This document shows, piece by piece, positions 25,573 through 33,691 of a stretch of DNA of 51,043 bases. The DNA comes from Alistipes sp. (lineage in GTDB: Bacteria > Bacteroidota > Bacteroidia > Bacteroidales > Rikenellaceae), in NCBI GenBank assembly GCA_021202985.1, contig JAJQCA010000070.1:1-51043 (forward strand), written 5' to 3'. Made by a program: the position numbers and the translations under genes. The notes under the pieces are model-generated. The model ran no database searches. It was not told where the DNA came from and was given only the letters and a program-made list of their open reading frames with translations. Each line of letters opens with the position of its first letter. Positions within the stretch are counted from its first letter, which is position 1.

Positions 25573-26385
25573 ATGAAAAATTTATTTGGGATTTTTGTGC
25601 TGGGGGGAATATTATCACTCGGTATTACCGCCTGCAACGACGACGACGGGTACAGCCTTCGGGACCGTTACTATAACTTCGGAATGGTCGAAGCCATAGA
25701 CGGGAAGATTGAAAACGGTTTTAACATCAGGCTGGACAACGGCACCTGGCTGGTTATAAATAACAGCTACGCCGTCAGGAACATAAAGGACGGGGACCGG
25801 ATAATAGCAGCCTATACGATTTTAGGCGAATTGGACCCCTACCGGGACGACAAGAGGTACCTGGCGATACTTACGGACTATTCACGGATATTGAGTAAAA
25901 GTCCGGTATTGCAGAGTTTCATCGACCAGGACGCCGAGGTACGCGAGGACAGTATAGGATATGACCCCATCAGGGTGGACAACGCATGGTTCGGCGGGAA
26001 ATACCTGAATATCGAGTTTTCCGTCCCGAGGAAACAGGGCACCAATGTGGTGCACATGCTCAACCTTGTGGCGGACGATACTGAAGAGGGCAACGACGGT
26101 ACTTTGAACCTTTATTTCAGGCACAACGCGTTCGACGACGTGCCGGAGCCGGGAAGCGGCGGATTCGTATACACCAGTTCGCTCGTCTCGTTCGACCTGA
26201 CGGAGCTTGTTCCTGAGGGCGCCGGTTCGCTGGATATAGCGCTTCACTGGACTCAGTTTAGTTCGACGGAGTGGGATTCGACCTTCGACGGGGAGAAAAC
26301 GGGAACCTTCCGGCCGTACGGCAAAGATAACCAGACACCGTCGATAGAGTCGATGAAATTGGAATTGGACTACCTGACAAGGTAA
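25573..26385 (+). CDS. NigD-like lipoprotein
   Basis: The 270-residue protein has a lipoprotein signal (LGITAC, Cys21) and two domains. An OB-like N-terminal part (about 35-120) holds the NigD-type stretch FNIRLDNGTWLVINNSY, with GDRIIAAYTILGE. A C-terminal beta sandwich (about 140-270) follows. NigD-like proteins are Bacteroidota surface or periplasmic lipoproteins named from a bacteriocin cluster, and their general function is unknown. No bacteriocin genes are nearby. It is a single gene with its own terminator about 95 nt downstream. Confidence 0.88.
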   Translation: MKNLFGIFVLGGILSLGITACNDDDGYSLRDRYYNFGMVEAIDGKIENGFNIRLDNGTWLVINNSYAVRNIKDGDRIIAAYTILGELDPYRDDKRYLAILTDYSRILSKSPVLQSFIDQDAEVREDSIGYDPIRVDNAWFGGKYLNIEFSVPRKQGTNVVHMLNLVADDTEEGNDGTLNLYFRHNAFDDVPEPGSGGFVYTSSLVSFDLTELVPEGAGSLDIALHWTQFSSTEWDSTFDGEKTGTFRPYGKDNQTPSIESMKLELDYLTR

Positions 26386-26478
26386 AAGATATAACGGCCC
26401 GGTGGCCGGCGGGTGAACCCGCGAGACATACCGGTTTTTGCATTGATAACTTGGTATTTAATTGATTAAGGTGGTTGG

Positions 26479-26513
26479 AAAGGTACTGCGGGAGCAGTGC
26501 CTTTCTTTTTTAT
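26479..26513 (+). terminator. Rho-independent terminator of the NigD-like gene
   Basis: AAAGGTACTGC pairs with GCAGTGCCTTT around GGGA and is followed by CTTTTTTA. Confidence 0.88.
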
Positions 26514-26831
26514 ACCGCCCACCGCCCGCTCCGTATCCCATCCACTCCTGCGGGTTTGAATCTCCGGATTAAAGAACTCGGAGGGTTTGAACCCTGCAGT
26601 CCCACTTTACGATATCACGGAGATATTCCGGGAATACGGGGCTACCGGTGGGGAGCCGGATGTAGTCCGCTTACGGGCGACCTTATCCGTACACCTCGTA
26701 AAAAGGGCTATAGAAATGACAAGACTTCATAAACGGAGGGCGGTATTGAACATAGATTGGATTTATCTGTCAGGCGTCCGGGCAGTTTAGCGTTCTTGCA
26801 GGCAAATCTAAGCAATATATCTAACGATATA

Positions 26832-26866
26832 AACAGCGGGGATGGACTTTGTCCATCCCCGCTGTT
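26832..26866. terminator. Perfect hairpin terminator after the alpha/beta hydrolase gene
   Basis: AACAGCGGGGATGGAC and GTCCATCCCCGCTGTT form a perfect 16-bp stem with a TTT loop and A/T-flanks. It lies 10 bases after the - strand hydrolase stop and can act in both directions. Confidence 0.85.
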
Positions 26867-26875
26867 TTAGAGTTA

Positions 26876-27688
26876 CTATTTGTTTATGAATGAAAGTATC
26901 GCATCCGAGGAGGCTTCCGGTTCTTCCACAAAGCCCATATGACCGGAGGCGGGAAGGTAGACGAATCCCGCCTGCGGATGCTCTTCCCTGAGCGCGGTGG
27001 ATACTTCAAGCGGAATATATTCGTCCTTGCTGCCCATGATAAACAGTTGAGACACAGTGCTCTTGCGGAACGTTTCGTTATGGTCCGGCCTCTGCATCAT
27101 GCCGCGCAGGAGCACTACCACGCCCTCTTCTTCGGTAAGTACAACCTGCTCCCTGAGGTCCTCGATTACGTCCCCGAGCCGTTTGCGGTTGTCTGCCGCG
27201 AACCCTTTTTCCACCGTCGCCGCCAGCAGGTCCTTTTTTCCGGCCTCTACCAGCTTGATTTCGCGGAGGCGCTGCTCTTTCTTCGCCTCGGTATCCGGAT
27301 TCGGGGTCGAATGGAACATGATTATACCCTCGAGCCTGGCCGCGTACCGTGCAAGAAACTCCGCAGCGACATAACCGCCCATGGAATGACCCCCGAGCCA
27401 AAATCTGTCCACACCCATATGGTCCGCCACACCGGCCACCACGCCCGCCATCTGCTCCATGGTATGGATGTCGCCTTTCACCTCGGAAATGCCGTGGCCG
27501 GGAATATCCATGGTGATGACCCGCAGAGTGGGAAGTGCCGGGACGAAATCGTCCCACACGTCGAGCGATTCGAAATAACCGTGAAGCAGCAACAGCACCG
27601 GCCGCCCGTCGTCGGCCGATTTATCGAAGCCGTAGCATTTTATCCGTGTGGCGTATCCGCCTGCGGTGATGAATTTTTCCTGTACCAT
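26876..27688 (-). CDS. Alpha/beta-fold hydrolase
   Basis: The 270-residue protein has the HG oxyanion motif (LLLHGYFES, about 33-41), the nucleophile elbow GHSMGG (Ser102), a late Asp in MGSKDEYIPL (about 214-223) and the catalytic His in ASGHMGFVEEP. It has a cap domain of about 65 residues (145-200). No signal peptide is visible, so it is cytoplasmic. Substrate is unknown, and esterase or lactonase activity is typical for the family. It stands alone with a strong terminator. Confidence 0.9.
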   Translation of the reverse strand: MVQEKFITAGGYATRIKCYGFDKSADDGRPVLLLLHGYFESLDVWDDFVPALPTLRVITMDIPGHGISEVKGDIHTMEQMAGVVAGVADHMGVDRFWLGGHSMGGYVAAEFLARYAARLEGIIMFHSTPNPDTEAKKEQRLREIKLVEAGKKDLLAATVEKGFAADNRKRLGDVIEDLREQVVLTEEEGVVVLLRGMMQRPDHNETFRKSTVSQLFIMGSKDEYIPLEVSTALREEHPQAGFVYLPASGHMGFVEEPEASSDAILSFINK

Positions 27689-27856
27689 AATTTGCGTTTT
27701 GCAAAATTTCCCGATGACGTATCAGGTAAAGATCTTTATACATGCCTGCTAATAATGGGGCCGGCCGGCAACACCGTTTAGGGTCCGTGCCTAACGGTCC
27801 TTTACCTTATCCCCGGTACCCGTCTGTCCGGAGGCATGGAAATGGATGGTGGATTT

Positions 27857-28075
27857 TCAGATTTCTTCTTCCCCGTCGTCGAAATAGTCGAGGACAGACT
27901 CTTTTTTACGGTACGATTCCAACTCCGCATCGTCGTCCTCTTCTTCAATGGAGCTGAACATGTAGTGTTTGTCCTTACCGCTTTTCTTAATGGGAGGCAG
28001 TTTCACCGCCTTTTTCATAATGTCGTCCCCGGCCAGGCTTTGCCCTTTGGCCCGGAATTCTTTGTTCGATTTCAT
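27857..28075 (-). CDS. Small charged protein downstream of dapF
   Basis: The 72-residue product starts at ATG 28075 (MKSNKEFRAKG). The frame is open upstream to 28315 but that part overlaps dapF and reads as non-coding. The N-terminal half is basic (MKKAVKLPPIKKSGKDKHYM) and the C-terminal half strongly acidic (SSIEEEDDDAELESYRKK, then LDYFDDGEEEI). It has no hydrophobic segment. It lies 89 nt after dapF on the same strand and is probably co-transcribed. Small proteins with this charge split occur in Bacteroidales, and I know of no function. Confidence 0.65.
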   Translation of the reverse strand: MKSNKEFRAKGQSLAGDDIMKKAVKLPPIKKSGKDKHYMFSSIEEEDDDAELESYRKKESVLDYFDDGEEEI

Positions 28076-28164
28076 TATCCGTTTAGATACAGATAAAATT
28101 AATAATAGTTTTTCGCCGGGCCTACCGCCCGAAATATAAGCAGGCAAAAATTCGGCCTTATTAT

Positions 28165-28983
28165 TTATTCTTCCCTTATTTCGCTTATCCTTACGGTGCC
28201 GTCGAAGACTTTGCGCGCCGGGCCTTTTAGAGTAATATTGCGGAAACAGTTGTCGTCCGTATACACGAACCCCACTTCCAGCAGACCGCCTTCCACCTCC
28301 ACCTCGTACCGGCAAACACCCTTCTGCCCATATAGGTGGGTAGCGATTGCGCTTGCCGCCGCACCGGTACCGCAGGCGAGGGTTTCACCCTCCACGCCGC
28401 GCTCGTAGGTGCGCACTTTTATCCTGCCGTCGCCGAGTATCTGCACGAAATTCACATTGGTACCGCCCGATGGAAGGTATTTCTCGCTGTACCGTATCTC
28501 CCGTCCGCGGTCGAATACGTCGGCCGTAAGAACGTTATTGACAAATTCCACATAGTGCGGAACTCCCGTATTCAGGAAAAAAGCCCCGTCGCCGTACTCG
28601 TAACCGCACACGTCCGTAATTCCCACTTCGACCATTGCCTCGGACCCGTTTCGCCTCGTCACAATTGCGGCATGCTCACCGTCCCGCCCGATAAAACGCT
28701 TGGCGTCCCCGCCGATACCGAGCATATCGGCAAACAGGGTTATACACCTCGCACCGTTGCCGCACATTTCAGCCTCCCCACCGTCGGAATTGTAGTAAAC
28801 CATACGGAAATCGTAATCCGGATGGGAATATAGCAGCATCAGGCCGTCGCTGCCGATACCCCTGTGGCGGTCGCACAGGCCGGCAACCTGACCTTTGGTC
28901 AGCAATTGCACGGGAAGTTCCCTGGCGTCGATTACTATAAAATCGTTACCCGTGCCCTCGAATTTCGAAAAGTTAACAAGCAT
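28165..28983 (-). CDS. dapF: Diaminopimelate epimerase
   Basis: The 272-residue enzyme converts LL- to meso-diaminopimelate for lysine and peptidoglycan. Both catalytic cysteines are in place, in MCGNGARCI (about 72-80) and ETLACGTGAAASA (about 208-220). The N-terminal FSKFEGTGNDFIVID is diagnostic. Length is normal. It has a strong promoter about 25 nt upstream and is followed by the small charged protein. Confidence 0.97.
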   Translation of the reverse strand: MLVNFSKFEGTGNDFIVIDARELPVQLLTKGQVAGLCDRHRGIGSDGLMLLYSHPDYDFRMVYYNSDGGEAEMCGNGARCITLFADMLGIGGDAKRFIGRDGEHAAIVTRRNGSEAMVEVGITDVCGYEYGDGAFFLNTGVPHYVEFVNNVLTADVFDRGREIRYSEKYLPSGGTNVNFVQILGDGRIKVRTYERGVEGETLACGTGAAASAIATHLYGQKGVCRYEVEVEGGLLEVGFVYTDDNCFRNITLKGPARKVFDGTVRISEIREE

Positions 28984-29005
28984 TGCTTCGTATGGTTAAT
29001 CAACA

Positions 29006-29037
29006 CAAATATAAAAATTTTAGTCTTCGAACAACAA
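29006..29037 (-). promoter_or_regulatory. Promoter of dapF
   Basis: On the minus strand TATATTTG (29006-29013) matches TAnnTTTG and a TTG at 29032-29034 lies 18 nt upstream. This is one of the best promoter matches in the window. Confidence 0.7.
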
Positions 29038-29270
29038 TCCTCCGCCCAAAAAACAGGCCGTGAACCATGACCCGGCCGGTCGAAAGGACGAGATGCCGGC
29101 GTCGTGGGCGAACGCTTCCCTCCCCTGGGAGGCATGCTTTATCCGGAAAGTTAGACGGTTTGTATTATTATTGTAATATTTTCAAACCGGATTTGCGACT
29201 TTACATTCGAAATTGTTATCTTTATTCGGTTATTTATTCATTTGTGCAATCGGATATAATACTCAAAGAT

Positions 29271-30182
29271 ATGGAACCGATAACCTCCATTGGAGAACTG
29301 GTCAGCCGGGCCGTGGCAGGAGGGCGTAAGCGGCTGGTCGTAGCCTACGCGCAGGACGCGCACACGCTGGAAGCCGTCGCTGACGCTGTTTCGGCCGGGT
29401 TGGTGCATGCCACGCTGGTAGGCGACCCCGCCGTAATCGAAAGCACGTGCAGTGACCGGGGTATAGACACCTCGCCGTTCGACATAATACCGGAGACGGA
29501 CGAGGCGGCCTGCGTCGAGAAAGCGGTGCGTATGGTCCGCGAAGGGCAGGGCGACGTGCTTATGAAAGGCCTCGTACCTACGGACAAATATATGAAGGGT
29601 ATCCTTTCGAGGGACTACGGACCGGTTCCCCCGCGCGGGGTGCTTACCCATATAGTGGTGATGAAACTGCCGCAGTATGACCGCCTGCTTTTCCTTTCCG
29701 ACGTGGCCATAATACCTTATCCCGACCTTTCGCAGAAGACGGCTATGATAAAATACCTTACCGCCACGGCCCGAAGGCTGGGAATAGAGCGGCCGAAGGT
29801 TGCCTGTATTGCCCCGAGCGAGCAGGTACTGCCGTCGGTAGTGTCGAGTACCGAGGGGGCCATTCTTGCCAAGATGGGCGACCGTGGAGCCTTCGGCCCT
29901 GCGGAAGTGGACGGGCCGCTTGCGCTCGACGTTGCGCTGGTTCCCGAGATAGTCAAAATAAAGAAACTGACCGGGAGTGAAGTGGCAGGGCAGGCTGACT
30001 GCCTGCTCTTCCCGAACCTCGACGCCGCCAACGTCTTTTTCAAGATGGCGACACAGGTTTGCAACGCCGAACAGGCATGTATGGTGGCCGGGGCATCGGC
30101 TCCCTGCGTGCTGACTTCCCGCGGCGATTCGCGCGCCACAAAGCTCAATTCCATTGCCCTCGCCTGTCTTACGGCGAGGTAA
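29271..30182 (+). CDS. ptb: Phosphate butyryltransferase
   Basis: The 303-residue protein starts at ATG 29271 (MEPITSIGELVSRAV). The longer frame from 29067 has no protein-like content before this point. It belongs to the Pta/Ptb family: VLMKGLVPTDKYMKGIL, GVLTHIVVMKLP and the late NLDAANVFFKMATQV block are typical of Ptb. It exchanges CoA of butyryl-CoA or a branched acyl-CoA for phosphate. Butyrate kinase follows 12 nt later, so the pair makes ATP from acyl-CoA. A TATCTTTA element near 29210 is a possible promoter. Confidence 0.93.
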   Translation: MEPITSIGELVSRAVAGGRKRLVVAYAQDAHTLEAVADAVSAGLVHATLVGDPAVIESTCSDRGIDTSPFDIIPETDEAACVEKAVRMVREGQGDVLMKGLVPTDKYMKGILSRDYGPVPPRGVLTHIVVMKLPQYDRLLFLSDVAIIPYPDLSQKTAMIKYLTATARRLGIERPKVACIAPSEQVLPSVVSSTEGAILAKMGDRGAFGPAEVDGPLALDVALVPEIVKIKKLTGSEVAGQADCLLFPNLDAANVFFKMATQVCNAEQACMVAGASAPCVLTSRGDSRATKLNSIALACLTAR

Positions 30183-30194
30183 ACTACCGATAAT

Positions 30195-31271
30195 ATGCCG
30201 TTTAAAATACTTGCCATAAATCCCGGTTCCACATCCACAAAAGTGGCGGTGTACGAAGATACGGACCTCGTGACCGAAATCAAGGTCGACCATACTACGC
30301 AGGAACTTTCCCGGTTCGACACCGTGGCGGACCAGATGAATTACCGTAAGCAGTTGATCGTGGACGCCTTGTCGCAGAAGGGTATCCGGCCGGACGGGTT
30401 CGACGCCGTCATCGGCCGCGGCGGCCTGCTGAAACCGATTCCTTCCGGTGTATATGAGATAGACGGGCCGATGCTCGACGACCTGCGCAGTGCCCGTTAC
30501 GGCGCTCACGCCTCGAATCTGGGCGCACTGATAGCCGAGTCGCTGGCAGGGGGTAACGCCGCGCGGGCCTTCATCGCCGATCCGGTGGTGGTGGATGAAA
30601 TGGAGGATATAGCGAAACTCACGGGATTGGCCGGTATCAAACGCCGCTCAGTGTTCCATGCCCTGAACCAGAAGGCCATCGCGCGCGGTTACGCCGCCCG
30701 GCAAGGGGTGCCGTACGAGTCGCTTAACCTAATCGTTGCCCATCTGGGCGGCGGTATATCGGTGGGAGCACACCGGCGGGGCAGGGTAGTGGACGTAAAT
30801 AACGCCCTGGACGGCGACGGGCCGTTTTCGCCCGAGAGAGCGGGCCGGATTCCGGCCGCCTCCCTTGCCCGGATGATAGCCTCGGGACACTATACGTGGG
30901 ATGACATATCCAAAAAACTGGCCGGCAAGGGAGGGCTTGTGGCACTGCTCGGAACAAACGATGTCCGCGAGGCCATAGACCGTGCCGAAGCCGGCGACAA
31001 GGCCGCATCGCTCGCCCTGAACGCTATGTGTTACAATATAGCCAAGGAAATTGGCGCGATGGCCGCGGTGCTCTGCGGGGAGGTCGACGCCGTAATCCTT
31101 ACCGGCGGAATTGCCCGCAATGCGGAGGTCTGCCAGAAGGTGGGCGACCGTTGCCGTTTTATCGCCCCCGTTGTACCGATGCCCGGGGAGAACGAACTCG
31201 AAGCCCTTGCCGCCAACGCCTTCGGCGTCCTGTCGGGAGCGCTTCAGCCCATGCGTTACGGGGAGTCGTAG
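30195..31271 (+). CDS. buk: Butyrate kinase
   Basis: The 358-residue acetokinase-family enzyme transfers phosphate from butyryl-phosphate to ADP. AINPGSTSTKVAVYED is the N-terminal phosphate loop, IVAHLGGGISVGAHRRGRVV the central adenosine/phosphate site and ILTGGIARNAEVCQKV the late block. Length is normal for Buk. It forms an operon with ptb. Its last codons (YGES and the stop) form the start of the first unit of the tandem repeat array that fills the downstream gap, so the repeats begin inside the coding sequence. Confidence 0.95.
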   Translation: MPFKILAINPGSTSTKVAVYEDTDLVTEIKVDHTTQELSRFDTVADQMNYRKQLIVDALSQKGIRPDGFDAVIGRGGLLKPIPSGVYEIDGPMLDDLRSARYGAHASNLGALIAESLAGGNAARAFIADPVVVDEMEDIAKLTGLAGIKRRSVFHALNQKAIARGYAARQGVPYESLNLIVAHLGGGISVGAHRRGRVVDVNNALDGDGPFSPERAGRIPAASLARMIASGHYTWDDISKKLAGKGGLVALLGTNDVREAIDRAEAGDKAASLALNAMCYNIAKEIGAMAAVLCGEVDAVILTGGIARNAEVCQKVGDRCRFIAPVVPMPGENELEALAANAFGVLSGALQPMRYGES

Positions 31272-31890
31272 ATACCCGACTCTTTGGCGTTAGCCGCCGG
31301 AGCCTGTCACCATTACTTCATAGGATTAATATTGGTAATTTAAGGTGTGTGCGCACACACCTTTATTCGTTTGTTGATGCACGGGACAATTTTATACCAC
31401 CGTCCCGCCCGCTCTGATAACGGGACTTCGGTTAAAAAAAATAGGATGTGTGCGCACACACGTAATTATTTTAATGACGCACCGGAGAGTTTAATGCCGC
31501 CGCTCCGCCGGCTCAAATAATGGGACTCCGGCCAAAAGCAATATATGTGTGCGCACACACAAAACGGGGAGTCGTAGATGCCCGACTCATGGGCATTAGC
31601 CGCCGGAGCCTGTCACCATTACTTTATAGGATTAACATTAGTAATTTAAGGTGTGTGCGCACACACCTTGTACATTGAGACGCACGGGAAAGTTTAGTAC
31701 CGCCGCCCCGCCCGCTCAAATAACGGTTCTCCGGGTCAAAAGAACATGATGTGTGCGCACACACAAGACGGGGAGTCGTAGATACCCGACTCTTTGGCAT
31801 TACAACCGGAGCCTATCACCATTACTTTATAGGATAAACATTGGTAATTTATGGTGTGTACGCACAAATACAGTTTATGATGTAGGTACG
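31258..31890. repeat. Tandem array of two repeat units, each ending in a GTGTGTGCGCACACAC palindrome
   Basis: Two unit types of about 100 bp alternate as A-B-B-A-B-A'. A units start near 31258, 31564 and 31769 and contain GAGTCGTAGATRCCCGACTC and a CACCATTACTT...GGTAATTT segment. B units start near 31364, 31462 and 31670, with GCACGGGAMA and CCCGCCCGCTC. Each unit ends in the palindrome, centred near 31352, 31453, 31552, 31658, 31756 and (degenerate) 31860, so the palindromes are 98-106 bp apart. The array begins inside the end of buk and runs to the stop of the convergent flippase gene. A truncated B-like start is visible at 31877-31900. Confidence 0.88.
31263..31282 (+). terminator. Hairpin overlapping the buk stop codon
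   Basis: GAGTCG pairs with CGACTC around the TAG stop of buk, followed by TTT. It could act as a weak terminator. The same hairpin recurs in the two later A units. Confidence 0.45.
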
Positions 31891-31905
31891 GGAGCAACAA
31901 TCAAC

Positions 31906-33339
31906 CTATGTTTTCCTGAGAATCGTGAGGGTTTCGTTCCATCCCGCGGGGCGGATGGCCGCGGCGAGGAGGGTATAAACCGCCGTACCTGTCAGCACCT
32001 TCAGGCCCAGCGCCGCTCCCGCGCCGATATCCCCGAAAAGCCGTGCCACTCCCCACACCGCAAGGAACATAAGTGCCGACATAGCGAGGTAGGGCAGGGT
32101 ATCGGCAGCCTGCCGACGGTATGTGTAGTCGTTTTTAAGGCGGCCGTACCAGGCGTTCACGCACATTTCGAATCCCATCCAGACGGTGTAGGCCCATGCG
32201 AGCGCAGTTACCGATATGAAAGCGGCCGCGGTAATTACCGTCAACGCGAACGCTTTTTTAATTATCTCGGCGCGGAGTATCGTGTTCCCTTCCCCCTTCG
32301 CTTTTAAAATGTTAAGGCTTGCGTATGTAAGCGGCAGGAAGAATGCCGACACACAGAAAATCCGGAAATAGGGTACGGCCGGCATCCACCTCTCGCCGCC
32401 GGCTATGGCAAATCCCTCCGGGGCCACCAGTATCAGCCCCGCCATCACGGGGAAAAGTAAGAACGAAAGCACCTGCACCACCTTACGGCTGGCGCTTTGC
32501 AGTTTTGCCTCGTCGTCCTGGTACGAGGCGAGTGCCGGGTAGGTGACGTTGTGGACCGAATAGCCGAGCGCGGTGGCTACGCTGTCCTTTAATTTCAGCG
32601 ACTGGTTGTACAACCCCACCTGCGCCGGGTTGTGCATCCGGCCGATTATTACCGTGGTGACGCGTGTGAATACCTGTGAAATAAGGCCCGTAAGGAACAG
32701 CCGCGACCCGAAGCCGTACAACTCCCTGACCGACTGAGCGGAGAAATCCCTGCCCGGTCTCCACCGGCTTGCCGTCCACAGCAGGCCGGTCTTTACGACC
32801 TCGGTTGCCACGGTCTGCCATATCAGCGCCCACGGTCCGTAGCCGGCCGCCGCAAGTGCGACAAGCAATACGCACGAAACGAGTGCCGAAGCGAACGAAA
32901 CCTTCGATAGTGTCCGAAAATCCATGGCCCTCGTGAGGATGGTGGTCTGTATCAGGCCGAGCGCGCTAAGCGGCAGGGTCAGGAACAGTACCGGGGCGAA
33001 CGAAACGAGCTCCGGTTGCCGGAAGAACCGCGCCAGCGGATAAGAGAGCCCCACGAGGAGGAGGTAAAGGGCAACGGCGATGGCTATATTGAGGTAGAAA
33101 ATCGAATTGTAATCGCGGCAGGAAGCCTCTTTTTTCCGGATGAGGGCCTGCGAGAAGCCGCTGTCGACAATCGTGTAGGCTATCAGGGAGAACACGGCCA
33201 GCATCTCCACCACCCCGAACTCCCCCGGCGACAGGTAACGAAGGACCACCACGCCCGCGATTATGCGCATGGCCGAAGTGGCGAACTTCTCGCCCGCGCT
33301 CCAGACGAATCCGGATATGACCTTCTTTCGGTATTCCAC
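31906..33339 (-). CDS. Polysaccharide flippase (MOP/PST superfamily, WzxC-like)
   Basis: The 477-residue membrane protein has about 12-14 helices and the PST opening KKVISGFVWSAGEKFATSAM plus GVVVLRYLSPGEFGVVEM. Such flippases move undecaprenyl-linked glycans across the inner membrane for capsule, O-antigen or exopolysaccharide. No glycosyltransferase cluster surrounds it, so its substrate is unknown. It is downstream of pyk but is separated by a terminator and a long inverted repeat. Its stop touches the end of the tandem repeat array. Confidence 0.9.
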   Translation of the reverse strand: MEYRKKVISGFVWSAGEKFATSAMRIIAGVVVLRYLSPGEFGVVEMLAVFSLIAYTIVDSGFSQALIRKKEASCRDYNSIFYLNIAIAVALYLLLVGLSYPLARFFRQPELVSFAPVLFLTLPLSALGLIQTTILTRAMDFRTLSKVSFASALVSCVLLVALAAAGYGPWALIWQTVATEVVKTGLLWTASRWRPGRDFSAQSVRELYGFGSRLFLTGLISQVFTRVTTVIIGRMHNPAQVGLYNQSLKLKDSVATALGYSVHNVTYPALASYQDDEAKLQSASRKVVQVLSFLLFPVMAGLILVAPEGFAIAGGERWMPAVPYFRIFCVSAFFLPLTYASLNILKAKGEGNTILRAEIIKKAFALTVITAAAFISVTALAWAYTVWMGFEMCVNAWYGRLKNDYTYRRQAADTLPYLAMSALMFLAVWGVARLFGDIGAGAALGLKVLTGTAVYTLLAAAIRPAGWNETLTILRKT

Positions 33340-33356
33340 TTTCGGTTAATTTATCG

Positions 33357-33386
33357 CCCGCTGCGGTCCGCCCGGACCGCAGCGGG
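33357..33386 (-). promoter_or_regulatory. Perfect 14-bp inverted repeat in the flippase leader
   Basis: CCCGCTGCGGTCCG and CGGACCGCAGCGGG are separated by two bases and end 18 nt before the flippase ATG. As RNA this would be a very stable hairpin close to the ribosome site, so it could limit translation or end transcription early. A dimeric regulator site is an alternative. Confidence 0.45.
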
Positions 33387-33585
33387 TAAAACGGAAGTTG
33401 CCGCAAACTTTCGTCCTATCCCGGTAAAGGTACGGTTTTTCGCCCGAATGCCGCAGCGTTACCGGGTGCACCATGTTTCAGGGGTATCCCGTATAATGGT
33501 CCGCAAACCGCTACCCGGTCACGGCCGTGGTATGGCACTTTTCCCGGCACGCAGGCCATGCGCCGCTTTTGCGCAAAAATATGAA

Positions 33586-33621
33586 AAGGGCGTCACCAAA
33601 TATATGGGACAGCCCTTTTTT
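33586..33621 (-). terminator. Rho-independent terminator of pyk
   Basis: On the minus strand AAAAGGGC pairs with GCCCTTTT, with partial pairing of TGTC and GAC inside. It lies about 70 bases after the pyk stop. Confidence 0.7.
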
Positions 33622-33691
33622 CGGTAATTAAAACTATCGCCGCGGTTATCCGTGCTTTAAACTCTTCATGTGGGTTACCGGTCCGGCCGGC

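Larger units (their letters stand above)
26386..26875. other. Gene-free stretch between NigD-like and hydrolase genes
   Basis: It holds two terminators (26479-26513 and 26832-26866) and about 310 bases between them without a convincing gene. A 67-codon frame at 26587-26790 has no recognisable content. Confidence 0.4.
33340..33691. other. Gene-free leader between pyk and the flippase gene
   Basis: It holds the pyk terminator (33586-33621) and a perfect inverted repeat (33357-33386) just before the flippase start. No other gene or exact promoter element was seen. Confidence 0.4.

Noticed and set aside
26560-26612. tRNA T-arm-like GGGTTTGAATC and GGGTTTGAACC sequences
   Set aside because: No acceptor, D or anticodon arms can be folded around them, and there is no CCA end. 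They are probably chance.
26587-26790. 67-codon open frame
   Set aside because: No recognisable motif, no leader and no promoter, and its composition is not gene-like.
31342-31868. CRISPR-like array made of short repeats and spacers
   Set aside because: The repeats are short perfect palindromes and the spacers are about 80-90 bp and related to each other in two classes, so there is no spacer diversity. No cas gene is near.
31753-32307. 184-codon open frame across the repeat array
   Set aside because: It reads through the repeats and then antisense to the flippase gene. The flippase protein is clearly the real one.
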